Below are positions 24,393 through 32,624 of a DNA stretch of 64,000 nt, in pieces. The stretch spans positions 124,001 to 188,000 of the forward strand of contig NZ_CP123923.1 of NCBI RefSeq assembly GCF_030450125.1, given 5' to 3'. The DNA is from Streptomyces sp. WP-1. Its GTDB lineage: Bacteria; Actinomycetota; Actinomycetes; Streptomycetales; Streptomycetaceae. Below the pieces are notes generated by a model that was given only the letters and a program-made list of their open reading frames with translations, ran no database searches and was not told where the DNA came from. Within the stretch, counting starts at the first letter, position 1. Every line of letters begins with the position of its first letter. The translations under genes were made by a program, and so were the position numbers.

Positions 24393-26120
24393 ATGCAACT
24401 ACCCCCTGCAAGGGCACGCCGCGTCGGGTGGAAGAGAGCGCTCTCTCTGCTTCCCGTCGTCATGATGACGGTGGCCGCCACCGTCACCACGACACTGAAC
24501 GCCCAGGCGGCGGTGCCCTCGCCACCGTCGGGCTTCACGCTCACCTGGAGCGACGACTTCAACGGTGCGTCCGGCACCGGCATCGATCAGAGCCTGTGGA
24601 AGTACGACACCGGGCCGGGCAGCAACTTCGGCACCGGTGAGATCGAGACGATGACCAACAGCACCTCGAACGTCTACTACGACGGTCAGGGTCATCTCGT
24701 GCTCCAGGCCCTGCACTCGGGTTCCGACGCGCGCAGCGGATGGACCTCCGGGCGTGTGGAGACCCAGTCGGCGGGCTTCGGCGCCCCGGCGGGCGGTGTC
24801 GTACGCATCGAGTCCGTCCTCCAGCAGCCGAACGTCACCACCGCCAACGGGGCGGGCTACTGGCCGGCGTTCTGGATGCTCGGCGCGCCGCTGCGCGACG
24901 GTGTGACCTGGCCGAAGTCCGGCGAGGTCGACATCATGGAGGACATCAACGGCCGCAGCTCCGTCTTCAGCACCCTGCACTGCGGGGTGAACCCGGGTGG
25001 GCCGTGCAACGAGTCGACCGGCATCGGCTCGGGTGAACGCGCCTGTCCGGGCTGCCAGACCGGCTTCCACGACTACGCGGCGGAGATCGACCGCTCGGTG
25101 TCACCGGAGCAGATCAGGTTCTACCTCGACGGGAACAACTTCTACACGATCAACGCCAACCAGGTGGACGCCACGACCTGGTCCGACGCGGTCGACCACC
25201 CCTTCTTCATCATCTACGACCTGGCGATCGGCGGCGGCTTCCCGGACGCCTTCGGCGGGGGCCCGAACGCGGCCACGGTCTCCGGCGGCAAGCTGGTCAT
25301 CGACTCGGTGGCCGTCTACAACAAGGGACCCGGCTCCGGGGGCGGCGGCGGTTCGGTGAGCGGCCAGACGATCACCGGGCCCGGCGGCAAGTGCGTGGAC
25401 GTGGCCGGTGACGACACCGGCGGTGACGGCACCGCGGTCCAGCTCTGGGACTGCCAGTCGGCGGCCAAGGACCAGCACTGGACCTGGAACGGGCAGACCC
25501 TCCAGACCCTGGGCAAGTGCCTGGACATCGCCGGTGGCAACAGCGCCGCCGGTACGAAGCTGCAGCTCGCCACGTGCAACAGCGGCGGCTACCAGTCGTG
25601 GGTGCGGCAGCCCGACGGCTCGCTGCGGAACCCGACCAGCGGCCGGTGCATCGACTCGCCGTCGGGTGCGACCGCGAACGGCACCCGCCTGCAGATCTGG
25701 GACTGCAACGGTTCCGGCGCCCAGCAGTTCGCCATCGGGACCCCGATCTACGGACCGGGCGGCAAGTGCGTGGACGTGGCCGGTGACGACACCGGCGGTG
25801 ACGGCACCGCGGTCCAGCTCTGGGACTGCCAGCAGGCCACGTCGCTCGACCAGAAGTGGACGTGGAGCGGCCAGACCCTGCGCACCCTGGGCAAGTGCCT
25901 GGACATCGCGGGTGGTGTGAACGCGGCCGGCACAAAGCTTCAGCTGGCCAACTGCAACGGCGGCGGTTACCAGAACTGGGTCGCCAACGCCGACGGTTCG
26001 GTGTCCAATCCGACCACCGGCCGGTGCATCGACTCACCCTCGGGCGCCACCGCGAACGGCACCCGCCTGCAGATCTGGGACTGCAACGGCTCCGCCGCCC
26101 AGAAGTTCTCGCTGGCGTGA
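24393..26120 (+). CDS. Secreted GH16 endo-glucanase with two ricin-B lectin domains
   Basis: 575 residues. A signal peptide (1-39, ending NAQAA) precedes a GH16 beta-jelly-roll domain (45-310). Its catalytic strand is GEVDIMEDING, with Glu178 as nucleophile, Asp180 and Glu183 as acid/base. The GEIETMTNSTSNVYYDGQG segment and the long loops suggest a beta-1,3-glucanase type, but the substrate is not certain. A GPGSGGGGGS linker joins two near-identical ricin-B domains (about 330-448 and 455-575). They derive from a recent 375-bp direct duplication that includes a 75-bp identical stretch. A 14-bp palindrome lies within codons 14-18. Confidence 0.93.
   Translation: MQLPPARARRVGWKRALSLLPVVMMTVAATVTTTLNAQAAVPSPPSGFTLTWSDDFNGASGTGIDQSLWKYDTGPGSNFGTGEIETMTNSTSNVYYDGQGHLVLQALHSGSDARSGWTSGRVETQSAGFGAPAGGVVRIESVLQQPNVTTANGAGYWPAFWMLGAPLRDGVTWPKSGEVDIMEDINGRSSVFSTLHCGVNPGGPCNESTGIGSGERACPGCQTGFHDYAAEIDRSVSPEQIRFYLDGNNFYTINANQVDATTWSDAVDHPFFIIYDLAIGGGFPDAFGGGPNAATVSGGKLVIDSVAVYNKGPGSGGGGGSVSGQTITGPGGKCVDVAGDDTGGDGTAVQLWDCQSAAKDQHWTWNGQTLQTLGKCLDIAGGNSAAGTKLQLATCNSGGYQSWVRQPDGSLRNPTSGRCIDSPSGATANGTRLQIWDCNGSGAQQFAIGTPIYGPGGKCVDVAGDDTGGDGTAVQLWDCQQATSLDQKWTWSGQTLRTLGKCLDIAGGVNAAGTKLQLANCNGGGYQNWVANADGSVSNPTTGRCIDSPSGATANGTRLQIWDCNGSAAQKFSLA
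24433..24446. promoter_or_regulatory. Palindrome inside the start of the GH16 gene (LacI/CebR-like site)
   Basis: AGAGAGCGCTCTCT is a perfect 14-bp palindrome with the GAGCGCTC core known from CebR-type operators of Streptomyces cellulose genes. It overlaps the signal-peptide codons. Binding by a LacI-family repressor is inferred. Confidence 0.5.
25383..25832 (+). repeat. Direct duplication within GH16 (lectin modules, period 375 bp)
   Basis: The 75 bp at 25383-25457 are identical to those at 25758-25832. The flanking module sequence stays highly similar with a 375-bp (125-codon) offset, so one ricin-B domain arose from the other by in-frame duplication. Confidence 0.85.
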
Positions 26121-26156
26121 TCGGGAAGAGCCCTGCCTGAGATGAGGCGGGCGTGT

Positions 26157-26190
26157 CGAAGGGCCGCATCTCGGCTGGTGCGGCCCTTCG
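26157..26190 (+). terminator. Hairpin terminator after GH16
   Basis: Perfect 12-bp arms (26157-26168 CGAAGGGCCGCA and 26179-26190) with a 10-nt loop, 36 bp after the GH16 stop. There is no U tract. Confidence 0.75.
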
Positions 26191-26579
26191 GTGCATCGCC
26201 ACCGACCGTGCTCTGGAGCGTTCGAGCGGCCGGGCCGCGCGGCACCACCGTCGCCGACTTCGGACAGGGCGCCGAGACCACCCGCAACCTCTACCGCGGC
26301 GTGTCGAGCACACGGGAGCCGCGGCCACGGCGGCCTGGATCCGCCACAACACCCGCCAACCCGGGCCGGCTGCGGGAGGCCCTGGACGGCCGCCCCGAGG
26401 ACTGGGCGGCCGTCCGGGCGCACGCCGTGCACTCCCACCTGTGCAATGCCACCGCTCGGGCCGACGCGGCGACGGGACCGGATCTCGCCGCCCAGGCCGG
26501 CCCCGAATTCCGGCACGGCCCCGCCGTACTGACCATCCCGGCCCGACTTCCTCACCCGAGCGCTGACAGGGCATCGCTC

Positions 26580-26786
26580 ATGTCGCTCGACGTCTCCCCT
26601 CGCCTGCTCACCGAAGCCGAGAACGGCGCGGTGAAGGGCGAGGACTTCATGGAAACGGTCCGCACGTCTCTGCCGTACGCCTACGCCCTCGTCGCTCGCC
26701 GCAGCTGTGCCGGGGTTCCGGTCGCCGTGGACGCCATCCGCGTCGACCGGGTTGGCACGGCGGTGGGACACGGCACGGTCCGCTGA
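26580..26786 (+). pseudogene. Remnant of a conserved Streptomyces hypothetical gene (tentative)
   Basis: The 675 bp between GH16 and BtuF hold a frame open from 26142, but only the piece from the ATG at 26580 (68 residues) looks like a protein. MSLDVSPRLLTEAENG...VRTSLPYAYALV recalls, from memory, the N-terminus of a small conserved actinobacterial family of unknown function, usually about 130 residues. After about 40 residues the resemblance stops, so this looks like a truncated or shifted remnant. The part from 26191 to 26579 shows no feature I can support. Confidence 0.3.
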
Positions 26787-26795
26787 GCCGCCGCG

Positions 26796-27800
26796 TCACC
26801 GGCCGGCCGGCACGGTCCGCAGATAGGCACCGAGCCGTGCGATCGCCGACGGGTTGCGGGGGCTTTCGACCAGGTCGGCGTAGTCCAGGGAGATGATCCG
26901 CCGGTGTGCGACGGCGGCGACGTTCCGCAGCGGAGGGTAGGAGAGCAGGAACTTCTTCTTCTGCTCGGCGCTGACGTCGCCGTAGTCGCAGATGACGATG
27001 ACGTCCGGGTTCCGCTGCACGACGCTCTCCCAGCCGACCGTGGTCCAGGAGTCCGCCAGGTCGTGCATGACGTTGACGCCGCCGGCCTCGGTGATGATCT
27101 GCTCCGGGGCGGCGTAGCGGCCGGAGGTGAAGGGCGTGTCCTGGCCGCTGTCGTAGAGGAAGACCGAGGGACGGTCGGCGCCCTTGGGCGCCTTGGCCCG
27201 CACGTCCGCGATCTGCTTCTTGAAATCGGCGATCAGCGCGGCCGCGCGCTTCTGCACGCCGAAGAGCCTGCCGAGGTTGGTGAGGTCGGCGTACAGGGCG
27301 TCGAGGGGCGGCATGATGCCCCGGGCGGACTTCCCGCGCCCGTTGTGGCAGGACTCCGTGAGGATGTACGAGGCGATGCCGAGCTTCTTCAGGCTGTCGG
27401 GGGTGAAGCCGCCGTCCTCCCGGAAGCCGTAGTTCCAGCCGGCGAAGACGAGGTCGGCACGGGCGTCGAGTACGTTCTCCTTGGTGAGCTGGTCCTTGGA
27501 CAGCCACGTCACCTTGTCGTAGCCGTCCTTCCAGGGCAGATCGCGCACATCGCCCTTGTCGTCGGGCATGGCGAAGCCGGCCATGCGGTTCTCCAGCCCG
27601 AGGGCGAACATCAACTCGGTGATGCCGACGTCGTTGGTGACGACCCTCTCGGGAACCTTGTCGTAGGTCACCTGGCGACCGCAGTTGGTGAGGGTGACCG
27701 CGGACGCCGGTTTCGCGTCCTCGGCCCGTTCCACCGTCGCGCCGCATCCCGTGGCGGTCGCGGCGAGACAGAGGGTGGTGGCGACAAGCTGCTTGCGCAT
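26796..27800 (-). CDS. btuF: Cobalamin ABC transporter substrate-binding lipoprotein (BtuF-like)
   Basis: 334 residues. A signal peptide with lipobox ATATGC (Cys19) anchors it to the membrane. The fold is that of helical-backbone periplasmic binding proteins: RVVTNDVGITELMFALGLENRMAGF at the N-lobe, a ladder around DLVFAGWNYG, and ERVISLDYADL-type ending RRIISLDYADLVESP. These serve B12 or Fe-siderophore importers. It is the last gene of a permease-ATPase-binding-protein operon under a cobalamin riboswitch, which favours corrinoid as substrate. Confidence 0.88.
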   Translation of the reverse strand: MRKQLVATTLCLAATATGCGATVERAEDAKPASAVTLTNCGRQVTYDKVPERVVTNDVGITELMFALGLENRMAGFAMPDDKGDVRDLPWKDGYDKVTWLSKDQLTKENVLDARADLVFAGWNYGFREDGGFTPDSLKKLGIASYILTESCHNGRGKSARGIMPPLDALYADLTNLGRLFGVQKRAAALIADFKKQIADVRAKAPKGADRPSVFLYDSGQDTPFTSGRYAAPEQIITEAGGVNVMHDLADSWTTVGWESVVQRNPDVIVICDYGDVSAEQKKKFLLSYPPLRNVAAVAHRRIISLDYADLVESPRNPSAIARLGAYLRTVPAGR

Positions 27801-27809
27801 GGTCGTCCT

Positions 27810-28577
27810 TCAGGTGGTGGGCGGGAGCAGGTCGAACAGGAGCCGCACGGCGTCCGTCTCGGGGTGCCGGACAGCATGGGCCCGGACGCCGAACACCTCT
27901 GCCAGCAGCGGGGGTTGAAGGACGTCCCGGGGCGGTCCGGAGGCGACGATCCGGCCGCCGTCGAGGACATGGAGGACATCGCAGTGCGCCGCCGCCAAGT
28001 TGAGGTCGTGGAGGGCGGCCAGCACGGTCAGACCACTGCCGCGCACCAGGGACAGGATGTCCAACTGATGGGCGATGTCGAGGTGGTTGGTGGGTTCGTC
28101 GAGGATCAGAATCCTCGGTTGCTGGGCCAGGGCCCGGGCGATGAGGACCCGCTGCTTCTCGCCGCCGGACAGGCCGAGGATCCCCCGCTCGGCGAGGTGG
28201 TCAACGCCGGTGCGTGCCATCGCCCGGTCGCAGATCTCCCGGTCCGAGGCGGCCGTACGGCCCTGGTGCGGCAGCCGGCCCATGGCGACCACCTCGGCGA
28301 CGGTGAAGTCGAACTCGGCGGACGACTCCTGTGGCAGCGCGGCCAGCACCCGGGCGGCGGACCGCGCGTCCATGGCGTGCAGATCGCGGCCGTCCAGCCG
28401 CACCACTCCCCCGGCCGGCCGCAGCGCCCGGTAGAGGGAGCGCAACAACGTCGACTTGCCGCTGCCGTTGGGGCCGACGACTCCGACGAACGCCCCGCTG
28501 TCCACGGTGAGATCGATGTGCTCGACCAGGCGGGTCCCGGCCGCCTCGATCGTCACGTCATCGATGTCGAGTCGCAT
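27810..28577 (-). CDS. btuD: ABC transporter ATPase (BtuD-like)
   Basis: 255 residues from the ATG at 28577, 2 bp after the permease stop. The Walker A motif GPNGSGKST (35-43), Q-loop ALPQESSAEF, signature LSGGEKQR and Walker B RILILDEPTNHLD with the H-loop ALHDLN are all intact. It is of the FepC/BtuD class. It energises import through the downstream-listed permease, and its partner binding protein is encoded 9 bp further on. Confidence 0.93.
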   Translation of the reverse strand: MRLDIDDVTIEAAGTRLVEHIDLTVDSGAFVGVVGPNGSGKSTLLRSLYRALRPAGGVVRLDGRDLHAMDARSAARVLAALPQESSAEFDFTVAEVVAMGRLPHQGRTAASDREICDRAMARTGVDHLAERGILGLSGGEKQRVLIARALAQQPRILILDEPTNHLDIAHQLDILSLVRGSGLTVLAALHDLNLAAAHCDVLHVLDGGRIVASGPPRDVLQPPLLAEVFGVRAHAVRHPETDAVRLLFDLLPPTT

Positions 28578-28579
28578 GT

Positions 28580-29743
28580 TCAACGCCCTCCGAACGCGTA
28601 GCCGGCCTGCCGCATCAGCAGCAGGAACGCGGGCACACCCACCATCGCGGTGATCACCCCGACCGGCAGCTCGGCGGGAGTGAACAGCAACCGGGACAAC
28701 AGGTCCGCCCACACCAGCAGCACGGCTCCCGCGAGCGGGGCGACCGCCAGCACCCGTCGGTGGTCGGCGCCGACCAGCATCCGTACGACGTGCGGCACCA
28801 TCAGTCCGACGAACCCGATGGCTCCGCTGACCGCCACCACCGTCCCCGTCATGGCCGCGGTGACGAGGAACAGCTCCCGGCGCAGCCGAGCCGGTCCGAC
28901 GCCGAGCGCGGCGGCGGTCTCGTCCCCCATGGCGAGGGCGTTGAGCGGCTCGGCCCGCCATCGCAGCCAGGCCCATCCCGCCGCGACGGTCACCGCGGCG
29001 AGCGGCAGTTGGGCCCAGGTGGCACCGCCCAGACTGCCCAGCAGCCACATCATCGCCGACCGGGCCGCTTCGCCGCGGGCCGCGCCGAAGACCATGACCG
29101 TGGTGACGGCCTCGAAGCCGTACGCCAGTGCCGTACCGGTGAGGATCAGCCGCAAGGGCGTCAGGCCCCGCGGGGAACGGGCCACCGCGTACACCAGCGC
29201 CATGGCGGCGAGCGCCGAGGCGAACGCCGACGCGGACAGCGCCCACACCCCGAGCCCGGCGAACGCTCCGAGCAGGATGACGGCGTTGGCGCCCACCGCC
29301 GCGCCCGAGGAGATGCCGAGGACGAAGGGATCGGCCAGCGCGTTGCGGACCATCGCCTGCACGGCCACCCCGACGGCCGCGAGACCCGCTCCGACCACGG
29401 CGCCGAGCAGCACCCGCGGCAGCCGGAGCTCCCAGACGATGGTGTACGCGGCCTCGTCACGCGCGTGCACGGTGCCGCCGCTGAGTCCGGCCCACAAGAA
29501 GCGCAGCACGTCGGCCCAGCCGACGCCGGCGGCCCCGAGGCCCACCCCGCTCACGAGGGAGAGCAGGAGCAGCACCGCCAGGGCGAAGCCGAGCGGCAGC
29601 ACGGGTATGTGGCCGGGGGCCGTACCTCGACGCACGGGAGAGCCGTCCTTCACGCGGGCCGCCGTGGGACGTCGAGCAGGAGCACCCCGTGCGGCCGATC
29701 CGGCGGCCCGGCCCCCTTCTCGCAGTCCACGGCGAGCAGTCAT
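28580..29743 (-). CDS. btuC: FecCD-family permease (BtuC-like)
   Basis: 387 residues from the ATG at 29743, the first start after the riboswitch; a GTG at 29653 is an alternative, since neither has a clear ribosome site. After an Arg/Ala-rich N-terminal tail of about 45 residues there are about 10 helices. Family motifs are ELRLPRVLLGAVVGAGLAAV, RNALADPFVLGISSGAAVGA and GAIGFVGLMVPHVVRMLVG. It forms the membrane channel of the importer. Expression should fall when cobalamin is plentiful. Confidence 0.92.
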   Translation of the reverse strand: MTARRGLREGGRAAGSAARGAPARRPTAARVKDGSPVRRGTAPGHIPVLPLGFALAVLLLLSLVSGVGLGAAGVGWADVLRFLWAGLSGGTVHARDEAAYTIVWELRLPRVLLGAVVGAGLAAVGVAVQAMVRNALADPFVLGISSGAAVGANAVILLGAFAGLGVWALSASAFASALAAMALVYAVARSPRGLTPLRLILTGTALAYGFEAVTTVMVFGAARGEAARSAMMWLLGSLGGATWAQLPLAAVTVAAGWAWLRWRAEPLNALAMGDETAAALGVGPARLRRELFLVTAAMTGTVVAVSGAIGFVGLMVPHVVRMLVGADHRRVLAVAPLAGAVLLVWADLLSRLLFTPAELPVGVITAMVGVPAFLLLMRQAGYAFGGR

Positions 29744-29751
29744 CGGGTCGA

Positions 29752-29875
29752 TACGCCCCCGCAGGCGATCGGGCTCGCACGACGACCGTCGGACCGGTCG
29801 TCGTGCACACCGTTGCGGGTCAGCGCCGGACTCTCACCGGACTTCCCCCACGGGAGACAAGGGGAGCCTAACAAA
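29752..29875 (-). ncRNA. Cobalamin riboswitch
   Basis: Read on the minus strand, the leader carries the conserved core: GGGGAAGTCCGGTGAGAGT, then CCGGCGCTGACCCGCAAC, matching the adenosylcobalamin aptamer core and its CCCGCxAC junction. A variable hairpin with arms around GACGACCGG and CCGTCGTC follows, then a GAGCCCGATCGCCTGC box near the end. It ends about 10 bp before the permease ATG, so ligand binding could hide the translation start. Exact ends are approximate. Confidence 0.85.
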
Positions 29876-30039
29876 TGTCCCGTCCGGCTCTGTTCGGCAC
29901 AGATGCCGCTCGTATGCGGGCGAGTAGAGGTGACCGTCGCGGAACTGCTCCACTCCCGGCTTGCGGACGATCCCGTCCAGGGCACCTCTGATGATCAGCT
30001 CACCCGGGCGGGGAGGCGCAGGCCACGACTTCGGCGGGT

Positions 30040-30058
30040 GCCACCGGTAACCGGTGGC
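30040..30058 (-). terminator. 19-bp palindrome just after the lectin protein gene
   Basis: GCCACCGGTAACCGGTGGC has perfect 9-bp arms around one base, 10 bp beyond the stop at 30069. A terminator is likely; a binding site is possible. Confidence 0.45.
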
Positions 30059-30068
30059 GGGTGATCCC

Positions 30069-31442
30069 TCAGCGGTAGTCGCCGGCCGGAGTCCACCATT
30101 TCTGTTGGGTGCCGCCCCAGCAGTCGAAGAGTTCGAGGTTCTTGTCGCCCCGGGTGGTGGAGGCGTTCGCGACCTCCAGGCAGCGGCCGGACACGGGGTT
30201 GTACACCTGTCCGTAGCGGCCCAGGACCCACCTCTGGTTCTGTCCCCCGTCGCACCGGTCGAGGCCGACGGGCGTGTGGTCGGCCGTGCCGTCTCCGGAC
30301 GCGCTCAGGCACATGCCGTGCACCTGGAGGGTGTCGTCCTGGCCCATGGTCCAGTCCTGCGCGTCGCCGCCGTTGCAGTCCCAGATGTCGGCGACGGCCG
30401 GGGGCTGCGTGGCGTTGTCGTAGTCGTCCAGGCACAGGGACTGCCCCTCGCTGCCCTTGAGGCCGTACGTCAGGGGTGCGTGGACGGGTGCGTTCGGCGT
30501 CATGCGCGCGTCGACGTCGCTGACCGAGGCGGTCGTGGAACTGCCCGTGTTGCTGCTGACGATCTGCACGCCACGCAGGACGAAGTCGGACTTCGGGAGG
30601 TGCTCGGGGTTGACGTAGTCCACGTACTTGTCGAACAACTGGCTGAAGTCGTCGTCGATCGACGCCCAGGTGGCGTCCTTCATCAGGTCGGGGCTGCGCA
30701 CCATGACCCGGCAGCCGTCGGGACAGGTCTTCGTCGTGTCGTCCCTCGTGTACCAGACGACACCGTTGGCGTCGGGAGCCTTGAACGTGCCGGGGTCGTA
30801 GTGCACGACGGAGATCACGTCAGGGTGCGCCGAGCCGTGCTCGGAGTCCTCGAAGATGAGGTCCGTGGTGAGGAGCGCGCGCTTCTCGTCGCAGGTGAAG
30901 GGCTTGGTCTGCTGGACCTTCGCGCGGTAGGAGACATCGATCCGGCCGTCCGCCGCGGTGCGGTACGCGCGGTCGGGCCCGGGTTCGAGCTGGGAGTCGG
31001 GGTAGGTGTAGCTGACATTGGTCTCGTGCAGCCCGCAGACCCCGGAGGCGTCGTTCTGCATGGTCACCGTCTTGGCGGCGGTCTGGGTGGTGAACGAGTA
31101 ACCGGGTGAGGCCCCCCAGGCGGAGGTGTTCCATCCGTAGGTGCCGATGTCCCAGGTGGGGCGCTCGGGGCTCTTCCGGGTGAACTCCTCGGTACCGGCG
31201 AAGGCGCCGCAGCCGGCGCTGCTGGTACGCCCGGGATCGGGCGTCGTGTTCTTGTCCGGCGGATCCTCCACGACCAGCGAATAGCAGTCGTGCGAGGGGC
31301 CGGGGTCGTACAGCAGCGAGAAGGAGCCGGTGCCGGCCGACGCGGGCTGCGTCAGCGGCGGCCACAGGACGGGTAGGAAGAGAAGCAGTGCGGACAATGT
31401 CAGCAGGGCGATTCTGCGGGGTGGGGCTGGTAGGGCCCTCAT
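30069..31442 (-). CDS. Secreted protein of unknown catalytic type with C-terminal ricin-B lectin
   Basis: 457 residues from the ATG at 31442, with GGAGCG upstream; the longer frame to 31580 has no ribosome site. A signal peptide (about 1-35) is followed by a region of about 280 residues that I do not recognise. It is Cys-containing and rich in Asp/Thr, with segments such as YDPGPSHDCYSLVVEDPP and VRSPDLMKDATWASIDDDF. The last 125 residues are a ricin-B lectin (LCLDDYDNATQPPAVADIWDC, QNQRWVLG). The lectin implies binding to a glycan. It sits between the cobalamin importer and a spherulin-4-like glycosidase. Confidence 0.8.
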   Translation of the reverse strand: MRALPAPPRRIALLTLSALLLFLPVLWPPLTQPASAGTGSFSLLYDPGPSHDCYSLVVEDPPDKNTTPDPGRTSSAGCGAFAGTEEFTRKSPERPTWDIGTYGWNTSAWGASPGYSFTTQTAAKTVTMQNDASGVCGLHETNVSYTYPDSQLEPGPDRAYRTAADGRIDVSYRAKVQQTKPFTCDEKRALLTTDLIFEDSEHGSAHPDVISVVHYDPGTFKAPDANGVVWYTRDDTTKTCPDGCRVMVRSPDLMKDATWASIDDDFSQLFDKYVDYVNPEHLPKSDFVLRGVQIVSSNTGSSTTASVSDVDARMTPNAPVHAPLTYGLKGSEGQSLCLDDYDNATQPPAVADIWDCNGGDAQDWTMGQDDTLQVHGMCLSASGDGTADHTPVGLDRCDGGQNQRWVLGRYGQVYNPVSGRCLEVANASTTRGDKNLELFDCWGGTQQKWWTPAGDYR

Positions 31443-31530
31443 ATAGCGCTCCGGTGGGTGAGAGGGGCCATGCACGCGGCCTGTGGGGCCGCCGGCGAGG
31501 GGCGCGTGCGGCACCGTGTCGCCGGTGTGG

Positions 31531-31574
31531 CGCCTCCCGCCGACCGCGGTGGGGGGCGCGGTCGGCGGGAGGCG
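31531..31574 (-). terminator. Strong hairpin terminator (18-bp stem)
   Basis: Perfect 18-bp arms (31531-31548 and 31557-31574; CGCCTCCCGCCGACCGCG and its complement) with an 8-nt loop. It lies 130 bp beyond the stop of the spherulin-4-like gene and 89 bp before the next start. Confidence 0.75.
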
Positions 31575-31703
31575 GTTCATGGCGCCGTCATGGAGCGGGA
31601 ATCGCTGCCCGACGGCGCCATCTGCGCGGTCCTGGAGGCCGGCCTGGTGGCCGACGGCGCAGGACCGCGGGTCATGACGGCCGGCGGCGGGGACCGGCCG
31701 GGG

Positions 31704-32624
31704 TCAGCCGACGGTGTTCACCTCGGCGGACCAGTACGAGGGGAGGGTGTCCCACGGGTTGCCCCATTCCTGGCCCGGGGCGTGGGAGTTGTCGTCGTCG
31801 GTGGCGTAGACGTAGCCCGCGTTGCGCTGCTTCGAGAGGGCGATGGCGTTCTGCATCCGCGCCTGGCTGCCCGTGGTGTGGATCAGGTGCCAGATCTTGG
31901 ACGGGTCGGCCGTCGCCTCCCAGGACTCGCGGTCGTCGCCGTAGTGGTTCACATAGTCGTCGTAGGTGCCCTCGAAGGTGACCAGGGTGTCGGCGGCCTG
32001 TGTGTAGCACTCCTCGGGCGAGGCGCCCGGGTTGGCGACGACCTCGGCGCCGGCGTCCTTCCCCTTCACATAGGACCGGAGCCTCTTGTAGGCGTCGACG
32101 TAGGCGTTGGCGTCGGACGGGGTGCCGCAGGCGGTGAGGCCGTCGTCGAAGAAGATCCCGTCCAGGCCGGAACCGCCGTAGTAGCTGTACCACTTGTCGA
32201 TGTTCCGCTCCGCGCCGTCGACCCAGTCGTCGATGGACGTGCCGCCGTCGGGCGCGGTCCAGCCCTTGGTGCCGAGGTATCCGGAGTCGACGTATCCGAC
32301 CACCTTCGTCCCGGCGTTGTGCGCCGCCTTGATCGCGTTCGCGTAGCCGGTGTCCTTGCTGTCGCCGGGTCCGGTCTGCGGGTTGGCGACGGCCAGGCCC
32401 GCGCCGGGGGCCGAACTGGACAGCTGTGCCCACAGGTTGCCGTCGCCCGGGTTGAAGTACGCCGGTACGGCCACTCTCTGCTGGATGCCGGCGGCAGCGG
32501 ACGCGTCGCCGACCGGGAGGGAGACCAGGGCGCCGGCGGCCATGCCCGCGCTCACGGCCGCCGCGCACAGACGGCGCCTCCTTCCGGCGCCCGGGCTGCG
32601 GTCCAGGTCACTCCTGCTTCTCAT
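31704..32624 (-). CDS. Secreted spherulin-4 / GH135-like glycosidase
   Basis: 306 residues from the ATG at 32624 behind GTGGAGG. A signal peptide (about 1-46, with an Arg-rich start and ASAAA end) precedes one domain. The pattern VAVPAYFNPGDGNLWAQL, KVVGYVDSGYLGTK, DGIFFDDGL (acidic active-site strand), VANPGASPEECY and FEGTYDDYVNH is that of spherulation-specific family 4. Fungal relatives (Sph3, GH135) cleave alpha-1,4-galactosaminogalactan. It may attack similar exopolymers. Confidence 0.88.
   Translation of the reverse strand: MRSRSDLDRSPGAGRRRRLCAAAVSAGMAAGALVSLPVGDASAAAGIQQRVAVPAYFNPGDGNLWAQLSSSAPGAGLAVANPQTGPGDSKDTGYANAIKAAHNAGTKVVGYVDSGYLGTKGWTAPDGGTSIDDWVDGAERNIDKWYSYYGGSGLDGIFFDDGLTACGTPSDANAYVDAYKRLRSYVKGKDAGAEVVANPGASPEECYTQAADTLVTFEGTYDDYVNHYGDDRESWEATADPSKIWHLIHTTGSQARMQNAIALSKQRNAGYVYATDDDNSHAPGQEWGNPWDTLPSYWSAEVNTVG

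Noticed and set aside
26191..26579. Independent small gene in the gap after GH16
   Set aside because: The frames overlap each other in all three phases with no ribosome site, and the first part overlaps a terminator.
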